64,000 nt of DNA, taken from positions 34,853,836-34,917,835 of the forward strand of contig CM065381.1 in assembly GCA_033060915.1 (NCBI GenBank). Direction: 5' to 3'. A program made the position numbers and the translations under genes. The stretch is from Euryodendron excelsum (Eukaryota > Streptophyta > Magnoliopsida > Ericales > Pentaphylacaceae). Of this stretch, positions 23,401 to 35,026 are shown one piece after another. Within the stretch, counting starts at the first letter, position 1, and every line of letters begins with the position of its first letter. The notes beneath the pieces are model-generated. The model saw only the letters and a program-made list of their open reading frames with translations, searched no databases and was not told where the DNA came from.

Positions 23401-25421
23401 CCTCTTCCAAAATCTTCTTTCCTAAAAAACTCCCTTTTCAAGTTTACTTTCCAAAAACTCTTCTCTTGGATTTTCTTCCTAAAATCTCCCTTTCTAAAAA
23501 ATTCACTTCCCAAAAATCCCTTTTCTTAGTGTCCAAGTTAAACCCTAGAATCCACGTTTAGGAAACCCTAATTTTCCTCCCCAAAAACATAGTTTCCAAT
23601 TCCTTATTTTGGCCTCAAAACCTAGGTTTCCAAAACTTCTTGTTTTCTACATCAAAACTATATATATTTCTAAAACTCCTTTTCTACGTCAAAACTATAG
23701 TCTTCAAAATCTAGGGTATCTAAAACTTTCCTTTTCAAAATCCATACAAAATCCAATTTTCCCTTTAGGAAACGAAACCCAATCTTCCCTTTAAGAAACT
23801 AGATCCAATCCTCCGTTTTTGAAAACAAAATTAAAACATCTCTTTTTAGAAACAAAATCCAATTCCTTGTTTTAGGAAATGGGAATCTCAATCCTTCCTA
23901 GTCTAAACCTTTCTTAATTTAACTCCTTCCTAATCTAGTACTTTCCTAAACCTTAAGTTTTCTAAACTTAAACTTTTAAATCTTTCCATAAACGTTAAAC
24001 TTTTAAACCTTTCTTAATTTCATTCCTTTCCAAATCTTAACTTTCCAAATCTAAGTTTTCAAATCTTTCTTAAACTCAAACCTTTCCTAACTTCAAGAAT
24101 TTCTAAAACTCAAACACTTTCTAAATTCTAAACTTTCCAACTTTTAAAACTTCCCTATTTCAAAACTTCCTAAATCAAACCTTTCCTAATTCAAAACTTT
24201 CTTAAAATGAAACCTTTCTTATTTCAAAACTTTCCTAAATCAAAACTTTCCTAATTCAAAACTTTCTTAAAATGAAACCTTTCTTATTTCAAAACTTTCC
24301 AAAAACGAAACTTTCCTAATTCGAACCTTTCCTAACTCGAAATCTTTCCTAAAATGAAACTTTCCTGAAATAGAACTTTCCTAATTCATGTCTTTCCTAA
24401 ATCTTATCTTTCCTAAAGTCTAGGTTTCCTAAATCTCAATCTTTCCAAAACAAGTCCAAATCTTTCCTATTTCTAAATCAAAATCCAATCTTTTCAATTC
24501 CAAATTCCAAATTCCAATCCTTTATTCTAAATTCAAATCAAATCCAAGTTCCAATTCAACTCTTTTTTCAAATCAAATCTTTTATCTTCTATCCGACTCT
24601 TGTCCAAACTACGACTGACCTGATTCCTCAAAAAAGATACGTAGGCAACCCTCATGGGTGCGGTCACAACCTTTTTCAAGTTTCTATTTCCACAACCTTT
24701 TTCAAATCTCCAATTTCATAATCTATTTCAAACTTCCAATTCTAAATTTCTATTTCCAAATCTCTATTTTCAATTTCTAAAACTTTCCAGTTTCAAATCT
24801 ATCTTTTCAAATTTCTTTTTAAATCAAATTAATTTCTTTCCAAATCTATTTTTCAACTTTCTTTTCTTGCACTTGCATATCATGCATCATGTTAAATTTC
24901 TTTTTAAACATTTCTTTTCCAAAGTGGATAGGTTTGGACATTTGTTAGTTGAAGACTCTCATAGGTGAATTTAGGGTAAATAGACTTGTAAGTACCGCAA
25001 GGGCGGGGTAGGGTGACGGCTTAGTGCGTCTTTCCTACACGTAACCAACCTCCAAACCTAGATCACTATTTTCAAAAGACCAAAATTGAGCTTATTTTCA
25101 GAAAGGGCTTAATTATTTTCTAAAGGTTGCCAAACAACATGTTTTCCTAAAAACCCTTTCTTGAGGAAGTATTTTCCAAATTATTTTCAAAAACCCTAAG
25201 TGTTGTGTTCGGATTATGCTTAATTTTTAGGTGACCTAACTCACCTTAATCAAGTTAGGTGGCGACTCCAAATGTTTTCCAAAAGCCCTTTATTCAAATC
25301 AATTTTCAATTCAAACCTTAGTCGCACTCATTCTTCTAGGAGAATGAGTTCTAACAAGAGAGTACAGTGTTTTTCCCACTTGTGTGTGTATTCCTCGAGT
25401 GCAAAAAATCTAGGCGCGACA
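20458..25421 (+). mobile_element. E1 3' LTR (A1 subfamily), complete
   Basis: A 4964-bp LTR runs from TGTAAGCACCCC to TAGGCGCGACA. It follows the PPT directly, which marks it as the 3' LTR. Its end portion matches the 5' LTR at 1-2196. The flank after it (GGCTT) cannot be paired because E1's left end is outside the window. By eye a 200-bp comparison with the 5' LTR near the conserved island gives about 8% difference, so E1 is not a recent insertion. It contains two to three 81-bp-type units, a few 29-bp units, 155-bp modules, GGCGCC repeats with TATA (22006-22125), the leader module (22556-22740), the G-poor tract and the terminal hairpin. Confidence 0.9.
22006..22125 (+). promoter_or_regulatory. 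E1 3' LTR promoter: GGCGCC repeats plus TATAAATA
   Basis: The same block as in S2, with decayed arms (GGTGCC, GACGCC, GGCGCT), is followed by TATAAATA at 22118-22125. CG-to-TG changes in the arms are what deamination of methylated cytosines would give. Confidence 0.65.
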
Positions 25422-25913
25422 GGCTTCGAATTCGATCTCAGCCAAGAAGGCACAATATGATGGAGCAGCCCGCTGCATGGTCATGAAGACCTGATGAACA
25501 ACCCCTCTAAAAGCTGTGTGTACCCGGGGATGGGGCAAACGCTATCTGGAGTATACGCTGGGGTGATAAGCAAGATCCCCGAGCGGTGGGATGTCCGGTA
25601 CCTCTAAGTCGCCCAAATCCGCATCCCTCTATGTACGTCTAGAGGAGGCTCTCCCATAACCAGTCACCTGATCCCCAAGACCCGGCACCTCCTCCTCTCC
25701 ACCGATTTCCTCTGCAAAGGCCTGCTCAACTGGAGGAAAAGGTTTGACAAGTGTTCTACTCCCCGGACTACTATGGCTAGACGGTGCCTACCCCGTAGAT
25801 TGTCGACTACCTCTGGATCAACTGGAGCCACCGGTGGAATCTGTCCAAGCCGCCTTCCCCGAGCGAAGTCTCCTCTCAGAACCATCATCACCTGCGACGT
25901 CTCCCATACCTAT
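25422..25913 (-). pseudogene. Fragment of the antisense extra gene, first coding exon
   Basis: Read on the minus strand, an ATG at 25907 opens MGDVAGDDGSERRLRSGKAA and is stopped after 29 codons. It is clearly the same exon as E1 18880-19102 (GDDGSERR, SGKAA, TDS shared), including the downstream CTCAACTGGAG(T/G)AAA region. It is cut on the right by an LTR starting at 25914 and on the left by the end of E1. It is therefore the remnant of an older element of the same kind, in + orientation if the gene is again antisense. The rest of the fragment (25422-25660) has no recognisable homology. Confidence 0.65.
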
Positions 25914-27164
25914 TGTAAGCACCTCACTTTTGCCTACTCGACAATCTTTGGCCTGACCGGACTCACATTCAAGCATCACAACACATTCTAGCCCAGATTA
26001 GCTTTCTCGACTTCAGTCTAGTCAATCAGTCACTTCCCAGCCCCATCGGGCCTAATCAAAGTCAAATGACCATAATACCCCTAAACACCCCAGCACGCTC
26101 TATGAGAAAGTACCTAAGTCCTCAGAGCGGTAAGGCCACCCTTCCAAGACTATACCTAAATAGTTTGGCATGCTCAGAATACCATTCAAATCAATTCCGG
26201 ACCAATTCCGCTGACTTCCGTTCAAAATAACCATTTTACCTCCCGCCCCCCAATCGCCCTCGTCAACCACACCGGTTTTGGGTATCAAACCGGTAAACCC
26301 CCAGACCACTCTCATAAGTATGGCCAATCTCCAAATGCCATTCTAGCCAACTCTGGGCCGATCCTAGTCACCTTATTCAAAATAACCGTTTTGCCCCGGG
26401 TGGGTCGGTCATCCCTTTCAACCACGTCAGCTCTGGATATCAAACCAATAATCCCCCAGGACACTCCTAATAGTGTTCCCAACCATCAAATGCCATTCCA
26501 ATCGGCTCTAGACCAATTTTGGTGTTTTTTAATTTAATTGACCGTTTTGCCCCTAGTAGGCCGGTCATCCTTTTCAACCATACTGGCTTTAGGCATCAAA
26601 CTGGTAACTCTCGGGACACTCCCAAGTGCCCCTATCTCTGTCCTAGTTGGGACCTGTAGCCCAGTAGCTTTGCAAATTGAACCGAAGCCACGTGTAGTCA
26701 GCTAGGCCCAAAAATGGCTTGGAGCCACTCTAAGTGGCGCCCAAATCTTTGCTTTGCAGCCCAAGGTCCAATCAAATCTTTGAGATCACTTCCATATTGA
26801 AGAGGTGGCACCACAAGTGGTGCATGGCCAAAAAATGGCTTGGCAGCGCTAGGAGTGGAGCCTGGCCAAATTTTGGCTAGGCACCACTCCTAGTGGTGCC
26901 ACTGTCTTTGGCTTTGCCCATAAATACAGGCCATCCTAAACGTATTCTAGCTCTAAACAATTGCAAAGAAGCTTTGCCTCTCTCAAGATAGCCTCATAAA
27001 ATCCCCTAAATCCTAATTCTCTTAAGGTTCCTTAGCATCCAAGCCTCTCAAAATCTTCTTCAAGCTTAAGCCAAGTCTCCATTGAAGCTCCAAGAAGATT
27101 TGAAGACAAGGTAGGGTTCCTTTAAAGTTTATGCTCTCCCCCTCTCTCTCTTCTCCCTTCTAGT
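25914..27164 (+). mobile_element. Partial LTR (divergent B-like), interrupted by E3
   Basis: It begins TGTAAGCACCTCACTTTTGC, matching the B-type start also seen in S4 and E3, after flank CCTAT. It contains three to four 155-bp modules (26218-26620), decayed GGCGCC repeats (about 26720-26905), CATAAATA (26919-26926) and a GAAGA-rich leader ending ACAAGGTAGG (27107). The sequence stops at CTTCTAGT where E3 begins. The remainder should lie beyond E3's other end, outside the window. Confidence 0.7.
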
Positions 27165-28342
27165 TGTTGCGCCTCAGTTTTTGACCAAGTCCTTTTGGCT
27201 CGGGAAAAAGTACGGAACTCTGTCATTAGAACTCATCTACCTAGAAGGACGAGTGCGACTAAGTTTGAACTTAAAATAGGTTTGCAAAAGGGCATTTTAA
27301 AAAAATAGGAGTCGCCACCTAACTTGATTAAGGTAAGTTAAGTCACCTAAAACTAAGTGTTAATCCAAAGAATAAACTCAGGGTTTTTGAAAAAGGTTCT
27401 GAAAAATTCCCTCGAGAGAGGGTTTTTGAGAAAATAGGTTGTTTGGCAACCTTTAGAAAGTTTTAACCCCTTTTTTAAAGTAACTTCATTTTGGTCATTC
27501 GAAAACAAAAATCTATGGTTTGGGTGTTGGTTACGTGTAGGGAAGATATCCTAAGATCATCATCCTACCCCGCCCTTTCAGTATTTACATATCTAATCAC
27601 CCTTTGTTCACTCACTAGAATAACCGATTGCCATTATCCACTTAATATCCACTCTAGAATTTTGCAAACGGGGTTTAATCATCACTTTTCGGATGAATAA
27701 TGCATTATGCAAGTTTTGGAAGAAGTTTGAAAATATGGGCGTTTTGAAGGAGTTTGAGATAGAAACTTTGAATTGATAGAAATTTTTGAAAAGAGGATTA
27801 GGGTTGAAATAGAAGTTATGACCGCACCATTTTAGGTTGCCTACGTATCTCATTTGGTGAGAATCAGGTCATTCGTAGTTCGGGCAAGAGTCCAATGGAA
27901 AATAGGTGCATTAGGGCATTTGGAATGTTTAAAGACGCTTTGAGGTCTTTGGAATGGCTTGAAGACACTTTGTGGTCTTTGGAAAAATGACTTGAGAATT
28001 TTGACTCGAAGTCGGATGTTGGAGTGTTTTTGGAATAGAACTTGAAGGTTTTGGAAAACACTCTTGAAATAAGATTTTGAGGTGTTTTGAAATGTTTTTG
28101 AAGCAACTCGGGGGAGTTTTGGAAGTGTCTTGAAGTAACTTGAGAGAGTTTTGAAAATGTTTTAAAAATCTTGGAGGTAGGGTTTTGAAGTGTTTTAATA
28201 GATTTTTCTTCGAAAAGCTTTTGAAAGTAGTTTTTGAAAACGCTTAGGGCTTCGGGATCCTAATATGGACAACCTTGGAGGTTGTACTTAATATATCACC
28301 TTCCCTTGGAATCCCTAACCATAAAAAGGGTAGGGACACCTT
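27165..28342 (-). mobile_element. E3 3' LTR, terminal part a
   Basis: This is the CA-end portion of a family-B LTR in reverse orientation, starting TGTTGCGCCTCAG. It corresponds to 61985-63167 in E3's 5' LTR. It is interrupted at ACCTT (28338-28342) by E2 and resumes at 45729. No PBS lies to its left, so this is the outer end of the element. Confidence 0.85.
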
Positions 28343-31300
28343 TGTCGCGCCCAGATTTTTTGCACTCGAGGAATACACACACAAGTGGAAAAAATACTGT
28401 ACTCTCTCGTTAGAACTCACCCTCCTAACAGAATGAGTGCGACTAGGTTTGAATTGAAAATAGATTTGAATAAAGGGCTTTTGAAAAACATTTGGAGTCG
28501 CCACCTCACTTGATTAAGGTGAGTTAGGTCACCCTAAAACTAAGCATAATCCGAAGACAAAACTTAGGGTTTTTGAAAAACGATTTTGCAAAACATCCTT
28601 AAGAGAAGGTTTTTAAGAAAACAGGTTGTTTGGCAACCTTTAGAAAACATTTAAGCCCTTTTTGAAAATAACTCCATTTTTGGTCTTTCGAAAACAGTGA
28701 TCCTAGGTTCGGAGGTTGGTTACGTGTAGGGAAGACGCACTAAGCCATCACCCTACTCCGCCCTTGCGGTACCTACATGTCTATTTACCCTAGATTCACC
28801 TATAAGAGTCTTCAACTAACAAATGTCCAATCCTATCCACTTTAGAAAAAGAAGGTTTAGAAAGAAATTGATATGATGCATGATATGCAAGTGCAAGAAA
28901 AGAGAGTTGGAAAATAGATTTGGAAATAGATTTGAAAAGAAATTGATTCGATTTAAAAGAGATTTAAAAAGATAGATTTGAAATTGAAAAGTTTTAGAAA
29001 TTGGAAATAGAAATTTTAAAAATAGATTTTTGGAATTGGAGACTTGAAATAGATTATGGAATTGTAGATTTGAAAAGAGTTATGGAAATAGAAGTTTGAA
29101 AAAGATTGTAGAATTTGAGATTTAAAAAAGGTTGTGACCGCACCCATGAGGGTTGCCTACGTATCCTTTTTGAGGAATTAAGTTAGTCGTAGTTCGGACA
29201 AGAGTCTGATAAAAAATAGATTTTTGATTTGAACTTAGAAAAGAAGATTGAAACTTGGAGTTTGGAATGAGAAAGATTGGACTTTGATTTGGAAATATAG
29301 AAATTGGAGGAAATATTTGGATTTGTTTTGGAAAGATTGAGGTTTAGGAAATCTAAACTTAAGAAAGATAGGATTTAGAAAAGACTTGAGATTAAGAAAA
29401 ACTTGACTCGGATGTTGGACTTGGAAGATTAGGGAAAGATTGGAATTTAAGAAAGATTCAAATTACGAAAGCTTCAAAATAGGAAAGTGTCATTTTAAGA
29501 AAGTTCCGTTTTAGGAAAGTTTTTGAATTGGGAAAGTTTCGAATTATCAAAGTTTTGATTTAGGAAAGTGTTGGGTTAAGAAAGTTTTGAAATAGGAAAC
29601 ATTTCGTTTTAAGAAAGTTTCGAAATTGGAAAGTTTTGAATTTGGAATGTTTTGAAATAGGAAAGTTTTGAAAGTTAAAAAATTTAGAATTTAGAAAGTT
29701 TCGAATTTAGAAAGTTTTAGATTTGGAAAGATTTGAAGTTTTGAATTTAGAAATTCTTGGGAAATTCTTGAAATTAGGAAAGGTTTAGACTAGGAAGGAT
29801 TGAGATTCCTATTTCTTAAAACAAGAGATTTGATTTTGTTTCTAAAAACAAAGATGTTTTGATTTTGTTTCCAAAAATGGAGGATTGGATCTAGTTTCCT
29901 AAAGGGAAGATTGGGTTTGGTTTCTTAAAGGGAAGATTGAATTTGGTATGGATTTGGAAAGATGGAGTTTTGAAAATTCTAGTCTTGGGAAGACTATAGT
30001 TTTAATGTAGAAAATAGATTTCGGAAATATATATAGTTTTGATGTGGAAAACAACAGATTTTGGAAACCTAGGTTTTGAGGCCAAAATAAGGGATTGAAA
30101 ATCATGATTTTGGGAAGGGAAATTGGGGTTTCCTAAACGTGGGTTTTAGGATTTAACTTAGGCTCTAAGGAAAGAATTTTTGGAAAGTGAGTTTTTAGAA
30201 AGGGAGATTTTTTTAAGGAAATCCTAGAGAGGAGTTTCTCGAAAGTGAATTTCGAAAAGAGAGTTTTTGGAAAGAAATCCTAGTGAGCAGTTTTTAGAAA
30301 GTGAATTTGAGAGGAGTTTTAGAAAGAAGACTTTAGAATAAGCTTTTACGAAAGAGTTTTTAAGAAAGAGATTTAGGGAGAGAGGAGTTTTAGAAAGAAG
30401 ACTTTGGAAGAAACTTTTAGGAAAGAGTTTTTAGGAAAGAGATTTAGGGAGAGAGTTTTCTAAGAAGAAAACCTAGAGAGTGTTTTTAGAAAAGGAATTT
30501 TGAAGAGAGTGTTTTGGAAAAGAGTTGAAAAGGAAGTTTTTGAAAACAGTTTTTGGAGGGAGCTTTTGAAAACAATTTTGGAAAAAAGATTAGAGAGAGT
30601 TTTTAGAAAGTATGTTGAAAGAGAGGTTTTTAGAAGGAGAGATTTGAAAAGAGATTTTTTAGAAAGTATACAAAATATCTCACTTTCCTAAAGCGATTCT
30701 AACCATAAGAAGATTAGAACCACTTTAAGATAATGGTTTTGAAAATAACAATGTTTTGAAAATATGGACCATATTAGTCACTTTAAATGTAACACTTTCC
30801 TAAAGCAACTCTAACCATGAAAAGGCTAGAATCACCTTAGGATTATGATTTTGAAAACAAGTTTTGAAAAAGAAGATTTTGATGCAAGCTTTTGAAAACG
30901 ACTTTAAAAACGAATTTTGGATGATTGCAAGATCATGATATGCACAATGCAAATTGGGGTCGTGAGCATATAAGGTTAAGGCTTCACCATATAATCAAGG
31001 GGGCCAAACCCACGTAGTCTCCGGTTAGACTAAAAGAAAGCCCCCGACACGGTGACTCTCCAATAGCCTAATCTTACACATGGATCGGGAATTCTCTTGT
31101 TTCAAGCATGCAAGAAGGGGAGGAAGAAGATAAGGAATTAAAATAGAAGAAAACCCAAGTGGGTTCAGAGAGAGAAGAGAGGGGGGAAGATGCGTAAACG
31201 TAAATAAGAAGCCTACCTTATGTCTTCTTAATTTTGCTTAGCTTTGCGCTCTTTGCTTTGCTTGTCTTGCTTCGGTCTTCACTTCAATCTTCAAGAGTTT

Positions 31301-33188
31301 GTCTTCAATAGTCAAAACTTCAGATTGTAGCACTTCAAGTCTTCAAAGGAGGCTTTGGAGGCTAATGTATGAGTGTATAGAAGTGTATGTGAGTGTATAG
31401 GCGGCTAGGGTTTGGAAAACCTAAGGAGACCAGGGTTTAGAGAGGCTACGAGCTTTGTATATGGAAAAGTAGGGTTTTTAGATTGAGTTTGCAGACCTTT
31501 TTCACGCTGGAGGAGGCTTTGTATTTATAGACAAAGGAATGATCTAGCACCTGTTGCAGTGGCGTCAGGCCAAAATTGCTTCTGGCGCCACTAGTAGCCA
31601 GTTCGGAAAGTTTTAAGGTCAGCAAGCAACGTATCTTGAGAAGATTTGGGCGTCTATACTAGTGACTACCATGCAATTTTTAGCTTGGTATCACTAGGGG
31701 TGACTCCGAAAGGTCTGGGAAGCATTTAAGAGACGGGGAATGACCCGGGAGGCCTGAAAAGGGCAGGAACCCTTAGAATAGGGTCCTGAGGGTAATGGAC
31801 TTGAAAAAGGATAACAATAATTGTCGAAAGGGTTGACCAAGCCATTATGGGCAAAACGGTCAACTGCATCGGAAAGCTTTCAGGACGGACTCAGAATGTC
31901 CTGGAAGAAGACTCTAGATTTAGAAACATTATTTAGAATGTTTCCAAAGGTTATCGGTTCGATAACCAAAGCTGGTGTGGCTAGAAAAAGGCGACCAACT
32001 CACCAGGAGTAAAACGGTTATTTTGCAATGGGTTTACCAGAATTGACTCGGAATAATCCGGAAAGATAAAGGAAGGTCGGGAATACTATAAAAAGCATTC
32101 TCGGGAGGTTACCGATTTGATACCTAGGGCCGGTGCGGTCCTCGGGGCGTTCGGATGCCTAGGGGCAAAATTATCATCTTGACCGAAAAGTCTCGGAATT
32201 AGCCCGAAACTGACTAGAAGGCACCTAATCATGCCGAATCGACTCTAAGACGATCTTAGAAGGGTGGACTTACCATTATGAGGACTTAGGTATTATCTCA
32301 AGAAACGTGCCAGAAAATGGCCCTAGGGGCAGTTTGGTCATTTTTCACCGAAGTGGACTAGCAGATACTGGTGTTGACCTGGGTTTTGAGTGTTTCTGCC
32401 ACTCTGACAGCGAACTTGTGGTATAGGGTGTTGTTGGCAATTCCTTATATTGACCTATTTGCAAGTATTTCCGCTACTCTGACGGTTGCGATGTTTACGA
32501 GTACTTTCGCTACTCTAACGGTTCGTGATCATTCCCGAGACTGCCTAATCTCGGGAAGCTACTAAAGGGACTTAGCGCTTGAGAAGTCAACTTTCTTGGA
32601 AGGTGTGCCGAAATGGACATTTCTGCATTGGCGGGCTAGCAGGCGCCAAAGGTGGACTGTTCTATCATCTCGGGGACTTGGGGTCTCGTCCCGGTCGACA
32701 AGTTTAAAGGAACTTACCATTCTGAAGAAATTTTTTTTGAAAAACATGCCGGATTGGATAGACTTACCATCTTGAGGAATCAACTTTCTTGAGAGAGGGA
32801 TTGGAATTGGAATTGGAAAGGGGTCTTACAGTGTTCGAAAAGATGTGCCTGATTTGAAATTAGAAAGGGGACTTACCGTCTTTGGAAAGATGTGCCTGAT
32901 TTGGAATTGGAAAGGGGACTTACCACCTTCAGAAAGATGCGTCTAATTTGGAATTGGAAAGGGGACTTGTCGCCTTTGGAAAGACGTGCTTACGGGATTG
33001 GACCAAACAATGCCCACAACGGTATTTTGGTCATTTTGTTTCTATGTGGGCTTGGCGGGCCCGAGAAGCGATGGATAGACGAGATTAGACTTGGAAAGAT
33101 GATTTGACTCACGATATGTCCACATTGACCTGAATGCAAGTCTGGATGGACTGTAGACTGCCGAGCGGTCAAAAATGGGGTGCTTACA
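28343..33188 (-). mobile_element. E2 3' LTR, complete (A1 subfamily)
   Basis: A 4846-bp LTR on minus runs from TGTCGCGCCC (left) to GGGGTGCTTACA (right), with the PPT directly right of it. CTTGCGGTACC near 28765 puts it with E1 rather than with S1-S4. Tract order is as in the other LTRs, reversed: terminal hairpin, conserved islands, C-poor tract (about 29210-30660), leader module (30915-31120), TATA complement at 31522-31529 with decayed GGCGCC repeats (about 31555-31605), 155-bp modules, 29-bp units and 81-bp-type units (32780-32990). One of the three inverted repeats is shortened relative to S2. Confidence 0.9.
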
Positions 33189-33206
33189 ACTGTTCCTCTT
33201 TTTCTG
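33189..33206 (-). promoter_or_regulatory. E2 polypurine tract
   Basis: The complement reads AGAAAAAGAGGAACAGT directly before the LTR TG. Two GG-to-AA changes relative to E1 and E3 (GGGG to GGAA) lie in the tract. Confidence 0.8.
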
Positions 33207-33389
33207 TCTTTGCTTGCCGAAGACAGAAAATGATAAAGTAAGAGTCTCATATTGACCATGAAGCGGTCGGAGGGACGGACTTTGGAAATTTTTCGACAAC
33301 GGGGATTCGAAAATCGATATTGGGCCCAAAAGGCCTTCGAAAATGAGTTTTGGCGGGAAAAAGGGCAAAACTGCCCAGAATTTGGCAAC

Positions 33390-33484
33390 TGGCGTCACTA
33401 GCAGTGGCACCTTTGGAAAGTTTAGCTTGGCGCCTCTACTAGTGGCACCAGGCTTGGGATTAAAACCATAAAAATTCTGGTTCG
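33390..33484 (+). promoter_or_regulatory. Candidate promoter of the antisense PMD gene in E2
   Basis: Two imperfect inverted repeats, TGGCGTCACTAGCAG-GTGGCACC (33390-33411) and TTGGCGCC-ACTAGTGGCACCA (33428-33452), are followed by CATAAAAA at 33477-33484. This copies the layout of the LTR promoter but points in the opposite direction, toward the PMD gene. E1 has the same block on its minus strand (about 20262-20195), with CAGAAAAA in place of the TATA-like word. Confidence 0.5.
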
Positions 33485-34485
33485 AATACTTGCGGCATTT
33501 GAAGAGTTTTTCGGAAAGTTGAGAGTGTTTGTTGGGAAACTGACTTGAACCTTGAAGGAGCACTTCTTGGAGACCACAGGTGATTTTCGGAAGGAGACCA
33601 CGTCGCCGGAAGAGAAGATTTCGCCAGAAAACTCTAAAAAGTGAGTTTTCAAATTTCTGTTGATTTTGATGTGTAGAATTTCGTTTGAACCATGTGAATA
33701 GTAAAAATTGATGTTTTGATATGTTTTAAACGTTATGGTGATGTTATTTTTGCATTTTGGTGCTTGTTTGATTGAATTTGAGTGATTTTACGTGATTATG
33801 TGAAGAGGGTTTTCTGCGGGAATTGGGGGTTTGTTCCTACAGGCTTGGGCATTGGGTTTTTTGGCTAGATTTTTATGTCATGTGCCTTAGAAAAATGTGT
33901 TTAACAACCGTATGAAGTTTCGTGATTTTTCGAAAACTTGGTGAATTTTTGATTTTTTGAAAAATAGAAAAATACTTAAAAAATTAGAAAAATAGGAAAA
34001 CCCAAGAAATTGATGAAATTTTTAGAGTTTAAAATTTTGAAAAATGTAGGAATATTTTAGAAAACATTGGAAATGATTTTTGAGAAATTTTATGATAACT
34101 TTGAAAACCATTTATTTATTGAAAAATAAAACATGTATTTTGAAAATCTCAAAAAATTAAAAAATGCGCCGGGGTGCTGATGTTATGTGATTGTAACGTT
34201 GTGAAGTTCAAAGTTTGTGTTTTATGTTGATGTCATGGATGTTGTAGGGACGATTTTTAAACAAAACTCTACCAAAATTTTTAGAAATTAGGGAAAGAGT
34301 TGAAAAGGGTTTAGAAATAAAATCTTTTTGAAGGAAAAAGACAGAAAACCTTTGAGATTTGACTTAAAGTTGGAAAATCAAAAGGTGTAGGAAATTTGTT
34401 TTGACTTATCATTTGAAATCTTTTTATTATTTTTTATTGCTGTTTATTTTACTTTACTTTATTATGTTATTACTTTACTTGGGAG
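33485..34485 (+). other. 5' leader and first intron of the E2 PMD gene
   Basis: The leader runs to a donor AAAAA/GTGAGTTTTC at 33641. AT-rich intron-like sequence follows to an acceptor near 34485 (CTTGGGAG). The acceptor is less certain than in E1, and an AG at 34491-34492 is an alternative. The E1 exon starting MADAGDDGS is absent here, so the two genes diverge just after the intron. A methionine codon at 34401 lies inside this intron-like, low-complexity stretch and is not a credible start. Confidence 0.5.
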
Positions 34486-35026
34486 ACCTGGAGGTAACAT
34501 ACATCCCATTGCTTGGGGACTTTGCTTATCACCCTAGCGTATATTTCAGACAGCATTTGCCCCCTCCTCGGGTACACACAACTTTTGGAGGGGTTGTTCA
34601 TCAGGTCTTGGTGACTATGCTGCTGGCTACCCCATCATATCGTGCCTTTTTGGTTGAGATCAAATTTGGAGCCTTCATTGGATTACAGGCTAATTGCCTG
34701 AACCGGCATTTGGTACTGGCGCTTGTTGAGAGGTGGTTCGGAGAGACCGGAACCTTCCATTTTTTCGGCTTCAAGTTAGGTCCCACTCCTTTGAATTGGG
34801 CAATCATTACAGGGCTTTCCTTCGTTGGCCGGCGAATCACTTTACAGTCAGTCAGTGGAGACGAGGCCTGCATTCTGCTGGATTTGCCCCCTCCCGAGAG
34901 TTCTGCCTTCCCAGTCTCTTGGCTCAGTCAGGATGACCGTACCTTTGCTGCCGAGCCATCGCCTGCCAAGCGGGATATTATGAGATGGTGACTTGTTTTG
35001 TACATCACCTTTAGCTGCTTCTGCAA
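34486..35026 (+). pseudogene. Plant Mobile Domain (PMD) protein, N-terminal part, antisense in E2
   Basis: The frame contains ERWFGETGTFHF, then FKLGPTPLNWAIITGL and a following VGRRI. This is the characteristic PMD arrangement (E-R-W..ET.TFH, G.....L.DW..ITGL). PMD (aminotransferase-like, PF10536) is found in plant host proteins such as the MAIL1/MAIN family and in many TE-associated genes. It stops at 34989-34991. The +1 frame then reads GYYEMVTCF, which fits the expected continuation, so a frameshift near 34975 is likely. The gene is cut by S3 at 35027. A host origin followed by capture is inference. No start methionine is identified. Confidence 0.7.

Noticed and set aside
34401..34485. 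Start of the PMD protein at the MTYHLKSF methionine
   Set aside because: The same MTYHLKSF peptide appears in E1 (19240) inside intron-like AT-rich sequence upstream of the credible ATG. It is conserved intron DNA and not coding.
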